From: Humibacter ginsenosidimutans
GTDB lineage: Bacteria; Actinomycetota; Actinomycetes; Actinomycetales; Microbacteriaceae
Direction of reading: 5' to 3'
Assembly (NCBI RefSeq): GCF_007859675.1
Contig: NZ_CP042305.1
Span: 248,001 to 312,000, forward strand
Length of the DNA stretch: 64,000 nucleotides
The translations under genes and the position numbers were made by a program. Position 1 is the stretch's first letter, and each line of letters starts with the position of its first letter. Positions 29,463 through 36,207 of the stretch are shown here, in pieces. The notes under the pieces are model-generated. The model did no database searches, had not been told where the DNA came from, and worked only from the letters and a program-made list of their open reading frames with translations.

Positions 29463-29789
29463 ATGGCCGGTGAGGATGCCCGTGGCACAGACCCCGTCGA
29501 CTCGCGCCAGCGCGCCTCGCGGGGTCACACCGCGGCCAAGGCGCCGATGACGCTTGAGGAGGCCGAGCGCATCGAGCGGCAGTACGACCGCGGCACCCTC
29601 GACCTGTCGTTGCCCGGCACCGAGGAGATCGTCGCGGAGGCCCACCGCGTGCGGCTTCGCGCCGAGCTGTGGGGCGCACACAAAAGCGATGACCGTCGCC
29701 GTCAGGCCAAGGGCACCGTCGTGGTCGTGTGCGCGTTCATCGTGATCACGGTCGTCGGCCTGGTCGCCTGTCTCGCCGTGGCGTACTGA
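29463..29789 (+). CDS. Hypothetical protein with C-terminal membrane anchor, 108 aa
   Basis: This protein has a charged N-terminal ~80 residues (MTLEEAERIERQYDRGTLD in the middle) and a single hydrophobic helix at about 84-106 ending at the C terminus, so it is probably tail-anchored with the bulk in the cytoplasm. The ATG at 29463 follows GGAGG, better than an upstream in-frame start at 29412. It comes after kdpE and converges on the MarR gene. The family is not recognised. Confidence 0.7.
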   Translation: MAGEDARGTDPVDSRQRASRGHTAAKAPMTLEEAERIERQYDRGTLDLSLPGTEEIVAEAHRVRLRAELWGAHKSDDRRRQAKGTVVVVCAFIVITVVGLVACLAVAY

Positions 29790-29792
29790 GCC

Positions 29793-30272
29793 TCAGTCGC
29801 CCTCGGAGAACTCGGCGACGGCGCGCCTTCCGGCGTCCGCGGTGCGTTCGAGGAACCCGCTGATGAGCGCGAGCTCGGCGGGGGAGTAGGCGTCGCACAC
29901 GGCGTCCAGCTGCGAGTTCATCCCGTCGTAGTGCCGGAACACCTCGCCGATCGCCTCCCGGCGCACGGAGAGCACCACGGCCCGCCGATCGTCGGCGTCG
30001 CGCTCGCGCTGGATCCAGCCGCCCTTCTCCAGGCGGTCGACGACGCCCGTCATCGTCGCGGGATGCACGCCGACGCGCCGAGCGAGCGCGCTCGGGCTGG
30101 CCGGCCCGTGCTGCGCGAGGAAGTCGAGGCAGTCGAGGTCGATGTCGCGCAGCTCCACCCGCGCCGAGACGTGGTGCGAGAGCAGGGCGATCTGGTTGTT
30201 CACGTCGCGGAATCGCCGCTTGAGCTCGCCCGTCACCCGACGGCGGGTGCGGGTGTCCTCTGTTCCGGCCAT
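29793..30272 (-). CDS. MarR family transcriptional regulator
   Basis: This winged-helix MarR regulator of about 159 residues has the DNA-binding core DCLDFLAQHGPASPSALARRVGVHPATMTGVVDRLEKGG and the wing RERDADDRRAVVLSVRRE. The ATG at 30272 gives MAGTEDTRTRR; an in-frame ATG at 30290 is also possible. It is divergent from the NAD(P)-binding protein and peroxiredoxin-like gene pair across a short AT-rich gap, so those genes are its likely targets. The ligand is unknown. Confidence 0.9.
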   Translation of the reverse strand: MAGTEDTRTRRRVTGELKRRFRDVNNQIALLSHHVSARVELRDIDLDCLDFLAQHGPASPSALARRVGVHPATMTGVVDRLEKGGWIQRERDADDRRAVVLSVRREAIGEVFRHYDGMNSQLDAVCDAYSPAELALISGFLERTADAGRRAVAEFSEGD

Positions 30273-30284
30273 AGCAATTCTCGC

Positions 30285-30314
30285 TTTCATATAGTACGGT
30301 TTCCATATTATCGG
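30285..30314. promoter_or_regulatory. AT-rich tandem element between divergent genes
   Basis: Two adjacent similar 15-mers, TTTCATATAGTACGG and TTTCCATATTATCGG, lie between marR and the NAD(P)-binding protein gene. They stand out from the GC-rich surroundings and probably hold the divergent promoters and the MarR operator. Confidence 0.4.
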
Positions 30315-30337
30315 AATTCGGCGACAAGGAGAATCTA

Positions 30338-31105
30338 GTGAACATCGTGGTGTTCGGGGCCAACGGACCGACGGGCCGACTCGTCGTGCGGCTCGCGCTG
30401 GAGCGCGGGCACGCCGTCACGGCCGTCACACGCTCGCCGCAGGCGTTCCCGATGTCGGACCCGAGGCTGCGGGTCGAACGGGGCGACGTCTTCGCGCCAG
30501 AGACGATCCGTCCGCTGCTGCAGGGACGGGATGCCGTGCTCTCGGCACTCGGCGTCCCCTATGGTCGAGAGCCCATCACCACGTACTCGGTGGGTGCGCG
30601 CAGCATGCTCGACGCGATGGCACAGCACGGAGTGCGTCGTCTCGTGTGCGTGAGCTCGAGCGCGGTCGACGCCGACGCGGGTCCGCACGGCGGCTTCTTC
30701 TTCGAGCGGGTGCTGCAGCCGTTCGTCACCAACGTTCTCGGCAAGACGCTGTACGACGACATGAAGCGCATGGAGAGCATCGTCGCGGGCAGCGACGTCG
30801 ACTGGACCGTGATGCGGCCGTCCGGCCTGTTCGACGCGGATGCCGTCAGCGACTACCGCATGGCCGAGCGGTACGTGCCGCAGAAGTTCACCTCCCGCAT
30901 CGACCTCGCGGATGCCATGCTCCGGCAGCTCGACGACCGGCGCTTCGTGCGCACCACGGTCGCGGTCGGCACGGTGTCGGGCGCTCCGTCGGTGGCGCAG
31001 CTGATGATGCGAGAGGCGTTCAAGCGGCCGCCGCGACCCACGGCATCCGGGGCTGCCGGCGGCGTGTCCGACGGCGCGGCGGCTGTGGGACAGGTGTCGG
31101 AATGA
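30338..31105 (+). CDS. NAD(P)-binding atypical SDR / NmrA-like protein
   Basis: This 255-residue protein has an N-terminal Rossmann motif, FGANGPTGRLV at residues 6-16, of the NAD(P)H-binding (NmrA/ TrkA-like) SDR group, without the classical YxxxK pair. The later segment VDWTVMRPSGLFDA is typical of these proteins. It may be a reductase or a redox sensor. The GTG at 30338 follows AAGGAG. It overlaps the next gene by ATGA. It is divergent from MarR, which probably controls it. Confidence 0.85.
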   Translation: MNIVVFGANGPTGRLVVRLALERGHAVTAVTRSPQAFPMSDPRLRVERGDVFAPETIRPLLQGRDAVLSALGVPYGREPITTYSVGARSMLDAMAQHGVRRLVCVSSSAVDADAGPHGGFFFERVLQPFVTNVLGKTLYDDMKRMESIVAGSDVDWTVMRPSGLFDADAVSDYRMAERYVPQKFTSRIDLADAMLRQLDDRRFVRTTVAVGTVSGAPSVAQLMMREAFKRPPRPTASGAAGGVSDGAAAVGQVSE

Positions 31106-31671
31106 CGCGCATCGCGGTCGGCGACGTCATCGAGCGCCGGCCGTTCACGAGCATCCACGACAGAACCTTCACGGTGCCTGACGACGACCGGATCGTGCAC
31201 CTGCAGTTCCGTCGCTTCGCAGGCTGCCCGGTCTGCAACCTCCACCTCCATCAGGTGGGCGCCAGGCTGGGCGAGCTGACGGATGCGGGAATCCTGGAGG
31301 TGGCCTTCTTCCACTCGAGGCCCGAGGTCATGCGGGACTTCCAGGGCGAGCTGCCCTTCGACGCCGTCGCGGACCCGGAGCGGATCGTCTATCGGGAGTT
31401 CGGCGTCGAGCGGATCACCCTGGGCATGGCATGGCGGGCGCTCGTTCCGCACGTCTGGACGACGGCGATCCGGTCGCTGCGCTGGACGCAGCGACGCCGG
31501 GGTCTGCGCGGCTCGGTCGGAGAGGGGGAGAACGTGCTCGGGCTGCCGGCGGAGTTCCTCATCGCGCCGAACGGGACCGTGCTGACGGCGCACTACGGGC
31601 GCTCCGTCGACGACCATTGGTCAGTGGACGAGATCCTGTCCCACGCGGCCGCAGAGCGAAGCCGCCTCTGA
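31102..31671 (+). CDS. Peroxiredoxin-like (AhpC/TSA-type) protein
   Basis: This 189-residue thioredoxin-fold protein has a CPVC motif in RRFAGCPVCNLHLHQVG near residues 33-47, as in the 'peroxiredoxin-like family', which reduces peroxides or disulfides. The C-terminal part AEFLIAPNGTVLTAHYG is the usual strand-turn. The ATG overlaps the stop of the NAD(P)-binding gene, so the two are translated together. A thiol-redox pair under MarR control is a reasonable reading. The resolving cysteine cannot be assigned with certainty. Confidence 0.82.
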   Translation: MTRIAVGDVIERRPFTSIHDRTFTVPDDDRIVHLQFRRFAGCPVCNLHLHQVGARLGELTDAGILEVAFFHSRPEVMRDFQGELPFDAVADPERIVYREFGVERITLGMAWRALVPHVWTTAIRSLRWTQRRRGLRGSVGEGENVLGLPAEFLIAPNGTVLTAHYGRSVDDHWSVDEILSHAAAERSRL

Positions 31672-31740
31672 CGCTCGAGGAGATCGAGGCGCAAGCGCCG
31701 CGTGCGCGTCGGTGGTGAACCGCTGGCTACTCTTGTGCCG

Positions 31741-32691
31741 ATGAACGGCACACCCGAGCCATTCCATCCCGACCTGCGGGCCGCGCGATGGATCCCGAAT
31801 CTCGGCGTCTCGCGCGCGACGCTGCGTCTGTTCCGCGCGTCTCCGCGAGAGGCGGGCTCGACACCGACGGTCGAGGTCAGCTCGGCTTCCGTGCACACGA
31901 CGGACGGGGAGCTGGTCCTCCGGATCTTCCGGCCGCGCGCGGCGGCAGACCCCGTGCCCGGCCTGTTCTGGATCCATGGCGGCGGCCTCGTCATCGGCAC
32001 TCCGCAGCAGGACGACGCCACCAACAGGCTCCTGGCCGAGACCCTCGGCATCGTCGTCATCGCCGCGCAGTACCGGCTCGCGCCTGAGCATCCGGCCCCC
32101 GCCGCGCTCGACGACCTCATCGCCGAGTGGCGTGCCGTGCTGGGGGACCCGAACCGGTTCGGCGTCGATCCCTCCCGGATGGCGATCGGAGGCGGCAGCG
32201 CCGGCGGGGGCCTCGCCGCCGCGCTGGTCCAGCGGCTGCACGACGAGAAAGATCCCGAGCCGATCTTCCAGTTGCTCGTCTACCCGATGCTGGACGACCG
32301 CACGGTGCTCCGCACGGACATCGACACCCGCCATCACCGTTTCTGGCCGGCGTCGAGCAACAGGTACGGGTGGGAGTCGTACCTCGGCGTGCCCGCGGGC
32401 AGCGCGGAGGTTCCGCCGTATTCGGTGCCGGCGCGCCGTGAAGACCTCACGGGGCTGCCGCCGGCGTGGATCGGAGTCGGGACGCTCGACCTGTTCCACG
32501 ACGAGGATCTCGCGTACGCCGATCGCCTCCACGCGGCCGGCGTTCCCTGCGAGGTCGTCGAGGTGCCCGGCGCCTTCCACGGCTTCGACGCGACCTTCAC
32601 GAAGGCGGCCGTGACGAAGGAGTTCCATGCGACGATCGCTCGCGCACTGCGTGGGGCGCTCCGGCTGCCTGAGGAGTCGCCCGCGTCGTGA
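31741..32691 (+). CDS. Alpha/beta hydrolase, HSL-type esterase
   Basis: This 316-residue esterase of the hormone-sensitive-lipase family has the oxyanion motif WIHGGGLVIG near residue 75-84, the nucleophile elbow GGGSAGGG near 150, the acid in IGVGTLDLFHDED and the His in GAFHGFDA. The ATG at 31741 gives a family-like N terminus; an upstream in-frame ATG at 31702 is less likely. It stands alone between the peroxiredoxin-like gene and the convergent Fic gene. The substrate is probably a short-chain ester. Confidence 0.93.
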   Translation: MNGTPEPFHPDLRAARWIPNLGVSRATLRLFRASPREAGSTPTVEVSSASVHTTDGELVLRIFRPRAAADPVPGLFWIHGGGLVIGTPQQDDATNRLLAETLGIVVIAAQYRLAPEHPAPAALDDLIAEWRAVLGDPNRFGVDPSRMAIGGGSAGGGLAAALVQRLHDEKDPEPIFQLLVYPMLDDRTVLRTDIDTRHHRFWPASSNRYGWESYLGVPAGSAEVPPYSVPARREDLTGLPPAWIGVGTLDLFHDEDLAYADRLHAAGVPCEVVEVPGAFHGFDATFTKAAVTKEFHATIARALRGALRLPEESPAS

Positions 32692-32739
32692 CGCTCGGTG
32701 TCAAAGCGAGCGCGACTGACGCGTCAGCGGGCGCAGGTG

Positions 32740-33933
32740 CTAGAGGCGGTCGCGGCGAGCCCTCGCGGCGAACTCGTCGAGCGCGTCGAGAACTTCGGAT
32801 GCCTGCCAGATGCGGTAGCGATTCTCGCCCGCGGCCTTGGTCAGGATTCCTGAATCGGCGAGGCGATTGATCGCTGTGCCTGCCGCCACCTCACTGACCT
32901 CGAGGAATCTCGCCGCCGTCGCGACCCTGATCACCGGGCGCTCCAGCAGCAGGTCCATCAATCGGTGCACCGAGGAATCTGTTCGGGCTCTGACGAGCTC
33001 GTTCCAACCGTCGCGGATGTCGTTGATGTCGGCAACGAGTCTGGTGCCGTTGCTGACCGCTGCGAAGCTCGCGTAGGTGATCGCGTGCACGATGGCGTCC
33101 ACGTCTCCGTCGCGGTAATCGGAGAGTGCTTCGAAGTAGGCGTGCGGGCTCCGGAGCAGACCTGCCGACACGGGCACCGTCAGGTTCCGAGTGAGTCCGC
33201 CGCGATGGAGCATCGCGTGGATCAGCGCGCGGCCGGTGCGGCCGTTTCCGTCGGGGAACGGATGGATGGTCTCGAACTGGGCGTGCGCGATCGCCGCCTG
33301 CGCGAGAAGAGGAACGTCCGTGCGATCCACGAAGTCGAGCAGGTCATGCATGAGTTCGGGCACGCGTTCGTGATGCGGGGGCACGAAGTCCGCGTCGTGG
33401 GGTGAGACTGCGCCGCCTCCGATCCAGACCTGCTCCTGACGCCATTGCCCGACGAAGTGCGGTGCCGTCTCGCCGAGGAGTGCTGCGTGCATGGCTATGA
33501 GGGCGTCTTCATCGAGGTCGGTGCTGAGAGCGATGGCTGCATCCATGGCACGGGTGTTCGCGACGACCAGGCGTGCGTTCTCAGAACGCGCCGCGCCGAT
33601 CTCTGCGAGTGCGACCTGTTTCGCACCGGCGGTCAGGTTCTCGACCTCGGAGCTCGACGACGACTCCGCTCGCAGCAGGATGGCGGGGAAGGGAGCGATG
33701 ACGGCTCCAGCCTCCGCGTCGAAGCGGGCGAGTGCGTGACTTGCCGCGTCTGCGGCGGCGAGCGTTTCGGGCTCGAGCACAACAGAGGCCCGCCCGATCC
33801 GCGCCGGGATGGCTGCGTGATAATCACCCGAAGCCCGGCGTAACTGCCGTCGAGAGCCGACCGCGGCCTCGTTGCGCGCCCACGATCGGGATTCGAACGA
33901 GATCGCGGGCCATGAAGTCACATCATTGACCAT
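32740..33933 (-). CDS. Fic family protein (class II-type, self-inhibited AMP transferase)
   Basis: This 397-residue Fic-domain protein, which typically transfers AMP from ATP to target proteins, has the complete catalytic motif HPFPDGNGRTGR at 224-235. An N-terminal inhibitory motif of the form SxxxEN is seen at 94-99 (SSEVEN), the layout of class II Fic proteins that carry their own inhibitor. The C-terminal ~90 residues look like a winged helix (RPVIRVATAARFLEVSEVAAG). The start at 33933 lacks a ribosome binding site and may be leaderless. No separate antitoxin gene is seen. Confidence 0.92.
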   Translation of the reverse strand: MVNDVTSWPAISFESRSWARNEAAVGSRRQLRRASGDYHAAIPARIGRASVVLEPETLAAADAASHALARFDAEAGAVIAPFPAILLRAESSSSSEVENLTAGAKQVALAEIGAARSENARLVVANTRAMDAAIALSTDLDEDALIAMHAALLGETAPHFVGQWRQEQVWIGGGAVSPHDADFVPPHHERVPELMHDLLDFVDRTDVPLLAQAAIAHAQFETIHPFPDGNGRTGRALIHAMLHRGGLTRNLTVPVSAGLLRSPHAYFEALSDYRDGDVDAIVHAITYASFAAVSNGTRLVADINDIRDGWNELVRARTDSSVHRLMDLLLERPVIRVATAARFLEVSEVAAGTAINRLADSGILTKAAGENRYRIWQASEVLDALDEFAARARRDRL

Positions 33934-33942
33934 GACTTTATT

Positions 33943-33974
33943 TAACCAAAGGATCAGTCAAGAGCCTTTGGTTA
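33943..33974. promoter_or_regulatory. Perfect 10-bp inverted repeat in the fic promoter
   Basis: TAACCAAAGG-N12-CCTTTGGTTA lies 10 bases upstream of the fic start. On the fic strand its spacer holds TTGACT, a good -35 hexamer. This suits an operator, perhaps for the Fic protein's own helix-turn-helix domain. Confidence 0.55.
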
Positions 33975-34104
33975 GAGGCAAAGAGGCAAGGACTCACTTC
34001 TTCGGATCGAGAACGAGTCCGATCGCGCGGACTCGATTCGCGATGGTCGGCTACGGCCCGTCCGACGACGCACCCCTTGACGCGGGCTGTCGTGCGGCCT
34101 AACC

Positions 34105-34122
34105 TACAACCAAATGGTTGTA
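34105..34122. promoter_or_regulatory. Operator of the ArsR-SRPBCC operon
   Basis: TACAACCA-AA-TGGTTGTA is a perfect 8-bp inverted repeat directly upstream of the arsR-type gene and would overlap its promoter. It probably mediates autoregulation. An ATG at 34114 falls inside it, which argues for the start at 34132. Confidence 0.65.
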
Positions 34123-34131
34123 CATATCTCG

Positions 34132-34551
34132 ATGGTGAACGCGCCGACAACGACGGCGCTCAGCGACGACGAGGTCGATCGCCTGTTCCACGCGTTGGCG
34201 GATGCCACACGCCGTGACATCGTGACCCGCACCCTGCGCAGCGATCAGTCGATCTCCGCGTTGGCCCGCGGCTACGCGATGAGCTTCGCGGCGGTGCAGA
34301 AGCACGTCGCCGTGCTCGAGTCCGCTGGGCTCGTGCGCAAGGAGCGGCGCGGTCGGGAGCAGCTGGTGCGGGGAGAGCCCCAGTCCATCAGGCGTGCGGG
34401 GGAGCTGCTGAGCCGTTATGAGGCGATCTGGAACGAGCGCGCGGCCGGGATCGAGCGCATCCTCGCCGGTGATCTCGCGACGGCACGGATGTCGCGCGCC
34501 TCCGACGCCCGGCAACACGAAACGACCGACGGAGAGGAAACGGAACGATGA
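34132..34551 (+). CDS. ArsR family transcriptional regulator
   Basis: This 139-residue winged-helix repressor has the core DRLFHALADATRRDIVTRTL, followed by SISALARGYAMSFAAVQKHVAVLESAGLVRKERRGREQLV. It lacks the cysteine pairs of metal-sensing ArsR proteins and belongs to the group paired with SRPBCC proteins. The start at 34132 is preferred to 34114, which lies within the operator. Its stop overlaps the next gene by ATGA. It probably represses its own operon. Confidence 0.9.
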   Translation: MVNAPTTTALSDDEVDRLFHALADATRRDIVTRTLRSDQSISALARGYAMSFAAVQKHVAVLESAGLVRKERRGREQLVRGEPQSIRRAGELLSRYEAIWNERAAGIERILAGDLATARMSRASDARQHETTDGEETER

Positions 34552-35036
34552 CAGTGATCGGCAGCACCAAAGACGCGGAGAAGCTCACGCTGACGTTCGT
34601 GACCGAGTTCGACGCGACGCCCGAGCGGGTGTGGCAGGTGTGGGAAGACCCGCGCCAGCTCGAGCGCTGGTGGGGTCCGCCGACCTGGCCGGCCACGTTC
34701 GAGAGGCATGAGCTGGCCCCGGGCGGCCAGTCGCGCTACCACATGACAGGTCCGGAAGGAGAGAAGTCGCCCGGCTGGTGGGCGACGGTCGAGGTGGATG
34801 CCCCGCACTCGCTCGTCGTCGACGACGGCTTCTCGCAGCCCGACGGCGAGCCCGACCCAGCCATGCCCACCATGCGCATGCACGTGTCGCTGGAGGGCCT
34901 CGACGACGGCTCACGCACCCGAATGACGATCCTCACCCGCTTCGAGAGCTTCGATCAGCTCGAGAAGGTCTCGGCCATGGGCATGGTCGAGGGCATGACG
35001 CAGGCGCTCGGCCAGATCGACGGCATCCTCGCCTGA
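34548..35036 (+). CDS. SRPBCC (AHSA1-like) domain protein
   Basis: This 162-residue START-like protein of the AHSA1 group has TFVTEFDATPERVWQVWEDPRQLERWWGPPTWPATFERHEL as its core signature. The fold makes a hydrophobic ligand cavity; the ligand is unknown. The gene is coupled to the ArsR regulator and followed by a VOC-family gene, an arrangement repeated in many actinobacteria. It is probably derepressed when the ArsR protein leaves its operator. Confidence 0.9.
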   Translation: MTVIGSTKDAEKLTLTFVTEFDATPERVWQVWEDPRQLERWWGPPTWPATFERHELAPGGQSRYHMTGPEGEKSPGWWATVEVDAPHSLVVDDGFSQPDGEPDPAMPTMRMHVSLEGLDDGSRTRMTILTRFESFDQLEKVSAMGMVEGMTQALGQIDGILA

Positions 35037-35068
35037 AGCACACGCAAGAGAAAGCACACGCTAGAGAA
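35037..35068 (+). repeat. 16-bp tandem duplication before the VOC gene
   Basis: AGCACACGCAAGAGAA is followed directly by AGCACACGCTAGAGAA, two 16-bp units with one mismatch, filling the gap between the SRPBCC stop and the ribosome binding site of the next gene. Confidence 0.7.
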
Positions 35069-35079
35069 GGAGAACGACC

Positions 35080-35547
35080 ATGACCCAGATCGCAGCCATC
35101 CAGCCGTGCCTGTGGTTCGACGACCGGGCGCGCGAGGCGATGGAGTACTACGTGAGCGTGTTTCCGAACTCGCGCATCGTCTCCATCGAGGGGTACCCGG
35201 ACGAATCGCTCGACGAGCATTTCGCCGGCATGTCCGACAAGGTGCTCAACGGCAGACTCACGCTCAACGGGGTGGATTTCGTCTGCCTCGACGGAGGCCC
35301 GCTCTTCACCTTCAACGAGTCCATCTCGTTCGTCGTGACGTGCGCGGACCAGGCGGAGATCGATCGGTACTGGGCGGCGTTGTCGCACGTGCCGGAGTCC
35401 GAGCAGTGCGGCTGGTGCAAAGACCGGTTCGGCATCAGCTGGCAGATCATCCCCGAGAACATGGGGGAGCTCGTGAACTCGCCTGCGCGCATCCAGGTGA
35501 TGATGTCGCAGAAGAAGATCGTGATCGACGAGCTGCAGAACGCCTGA
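35080..35547 (+). CDS. VOC family (PhnB-like) protein
   Basis: This 155-residue protein of the vicinal-oxygen-chelate superfamily, PhnB / 3-demethylubiquinone methyltransferase-like group, begins IQPCLWFDDRAREAMEYYVSVFPNSRI and contains CGWCKDRFGISWQIIP. Despite the PhnB name such proteins are not tied to phosphonates. The ATG at 35080 follows AAGGAG. It is the third gene of the ArsR operon. The function is unknown. Confidence 0.9.
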   Translation: MTQIAAIQPCLWFDDRAREAMEYYVSVFPNSRIVSIEGYPDESLDEHFAGMSDKVLNGRLTLNGVDFVCLDGGPLFTFNESISFVVTCADQAEIDRYWAALSHVPESEQCGWCKDRFGISWQIIPENMGELVNSPARIQVMMSQKKIVIDELQNA

Positions 35548-35554
35548 GACGTCG

Positions 35555-36130
35555 GTGCCCGTGGGTAACGTGGTGCGGGTGTCCGACTCACCAGCCGTCA
35601 TCCTTCGCGCACCCACCGACTTCGACGTCGAGGTGCTCTACCGCCTCGCCTCCGACCTCGACACGTGGGAGGAGCGCAGCCCGTCCACCCCTGCCCCGCT
35701 GACCAGGGCCGCCTACGAGGCTCGACGTGCCGATCAGGACTCGGCGGCCCGCAACGTGCGCTTCGTCATCGAGGCGGAGGGCACGGCGGTCGGCAGCATC
35801 TCGCTCTTCGACTTCGACGATCTCGCGCGCCACGCCGAGGTGGGCATCGCACTCGTGACCGAGGCTCGGGGCAAGGGCATCGGCACGGATGCGATCGCCC
35901 AACTCGTCGAGTTCGCCTTCGTGCGCTGCAACCTGCGTCGCGTTCACCTCGAGGTGATCGAGTCGAACGCCGGCGCGATCCGGGCCTACGAGAAGGCCGG
36001 ATTCGTGCTCGAGGGTCGGCAGCGCGAACACGCCTGGGTGCGCGGGCGCTACGAGGACATCCTGCGCATGGGCCTGTTGCGCTCGGAATGGGAATCCGCA
36101 CGCGAAGAAGCCCCGACGCGTCGGGGGTGA
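35555..36130 (+). CDS. GNAT family N-acetyltransferase (RimJ/RimL-like)
   Basis: This acetyltransferase of up to 191 residues has the acetyl-CoA loop VTEARGKGIGTDAI, followed by LRRVHLEVIESNAGAIRAYEKAGFVLEG, as in proteins that acetylate amino groups of proteins, amino sugars or antibiotics. The GTG at 35555 is the longest start; a GTG at 35579 is an alternative, and neither has a good ribosome binding site. It converges on the Clp ATPase gene. The substrate is unknown. Confidence 0.9.
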   Translation: MPVGNVVRVSDSPAVILRAPTDFDVEVLYRLASDLDTWEERSPSTPAPLTRAAYEARRADQDSAARNVRFVIEAEGTAVGSISLFDFDDLARHAEVGIALVTEARGKGIGTDAIAQLVEFAFVRCNLRRVHLEVIESNAGAIRAYEKAGFVLEGRQREHAWVRGRYEDILRMGLLRSEWESAREEAPTRRG

Positions 36131-36207
36131 CGCGCCGGGGCAGAGGCCGCCGGGTGGGAACGAGGTCCCTTGGGGGAAAGACCCCGACGACCGGCTAGGG
36201 GACCGGA

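Noticed and set aside
34114..34116. ATG at 34114 as start of the ArsR gene
   Set aside because: It lies in the centre of the perfect operator dyad; the ATG at 34132 gives a better N terminus.
35080..35547. PhnB-like VOC proteins (also 57794-58207) as phosphonate enzymes
   Set aside because: The family name is historical; these proteins show no phosphonate-specific feature, and this one is far from the phosphonate cluster.
36131..36207. Hairpin terminator between the GNAT and Clp genes
   Set aside because: Only a short GGGG/CCCC stem is visible in this 77-base gap, too weak to call.
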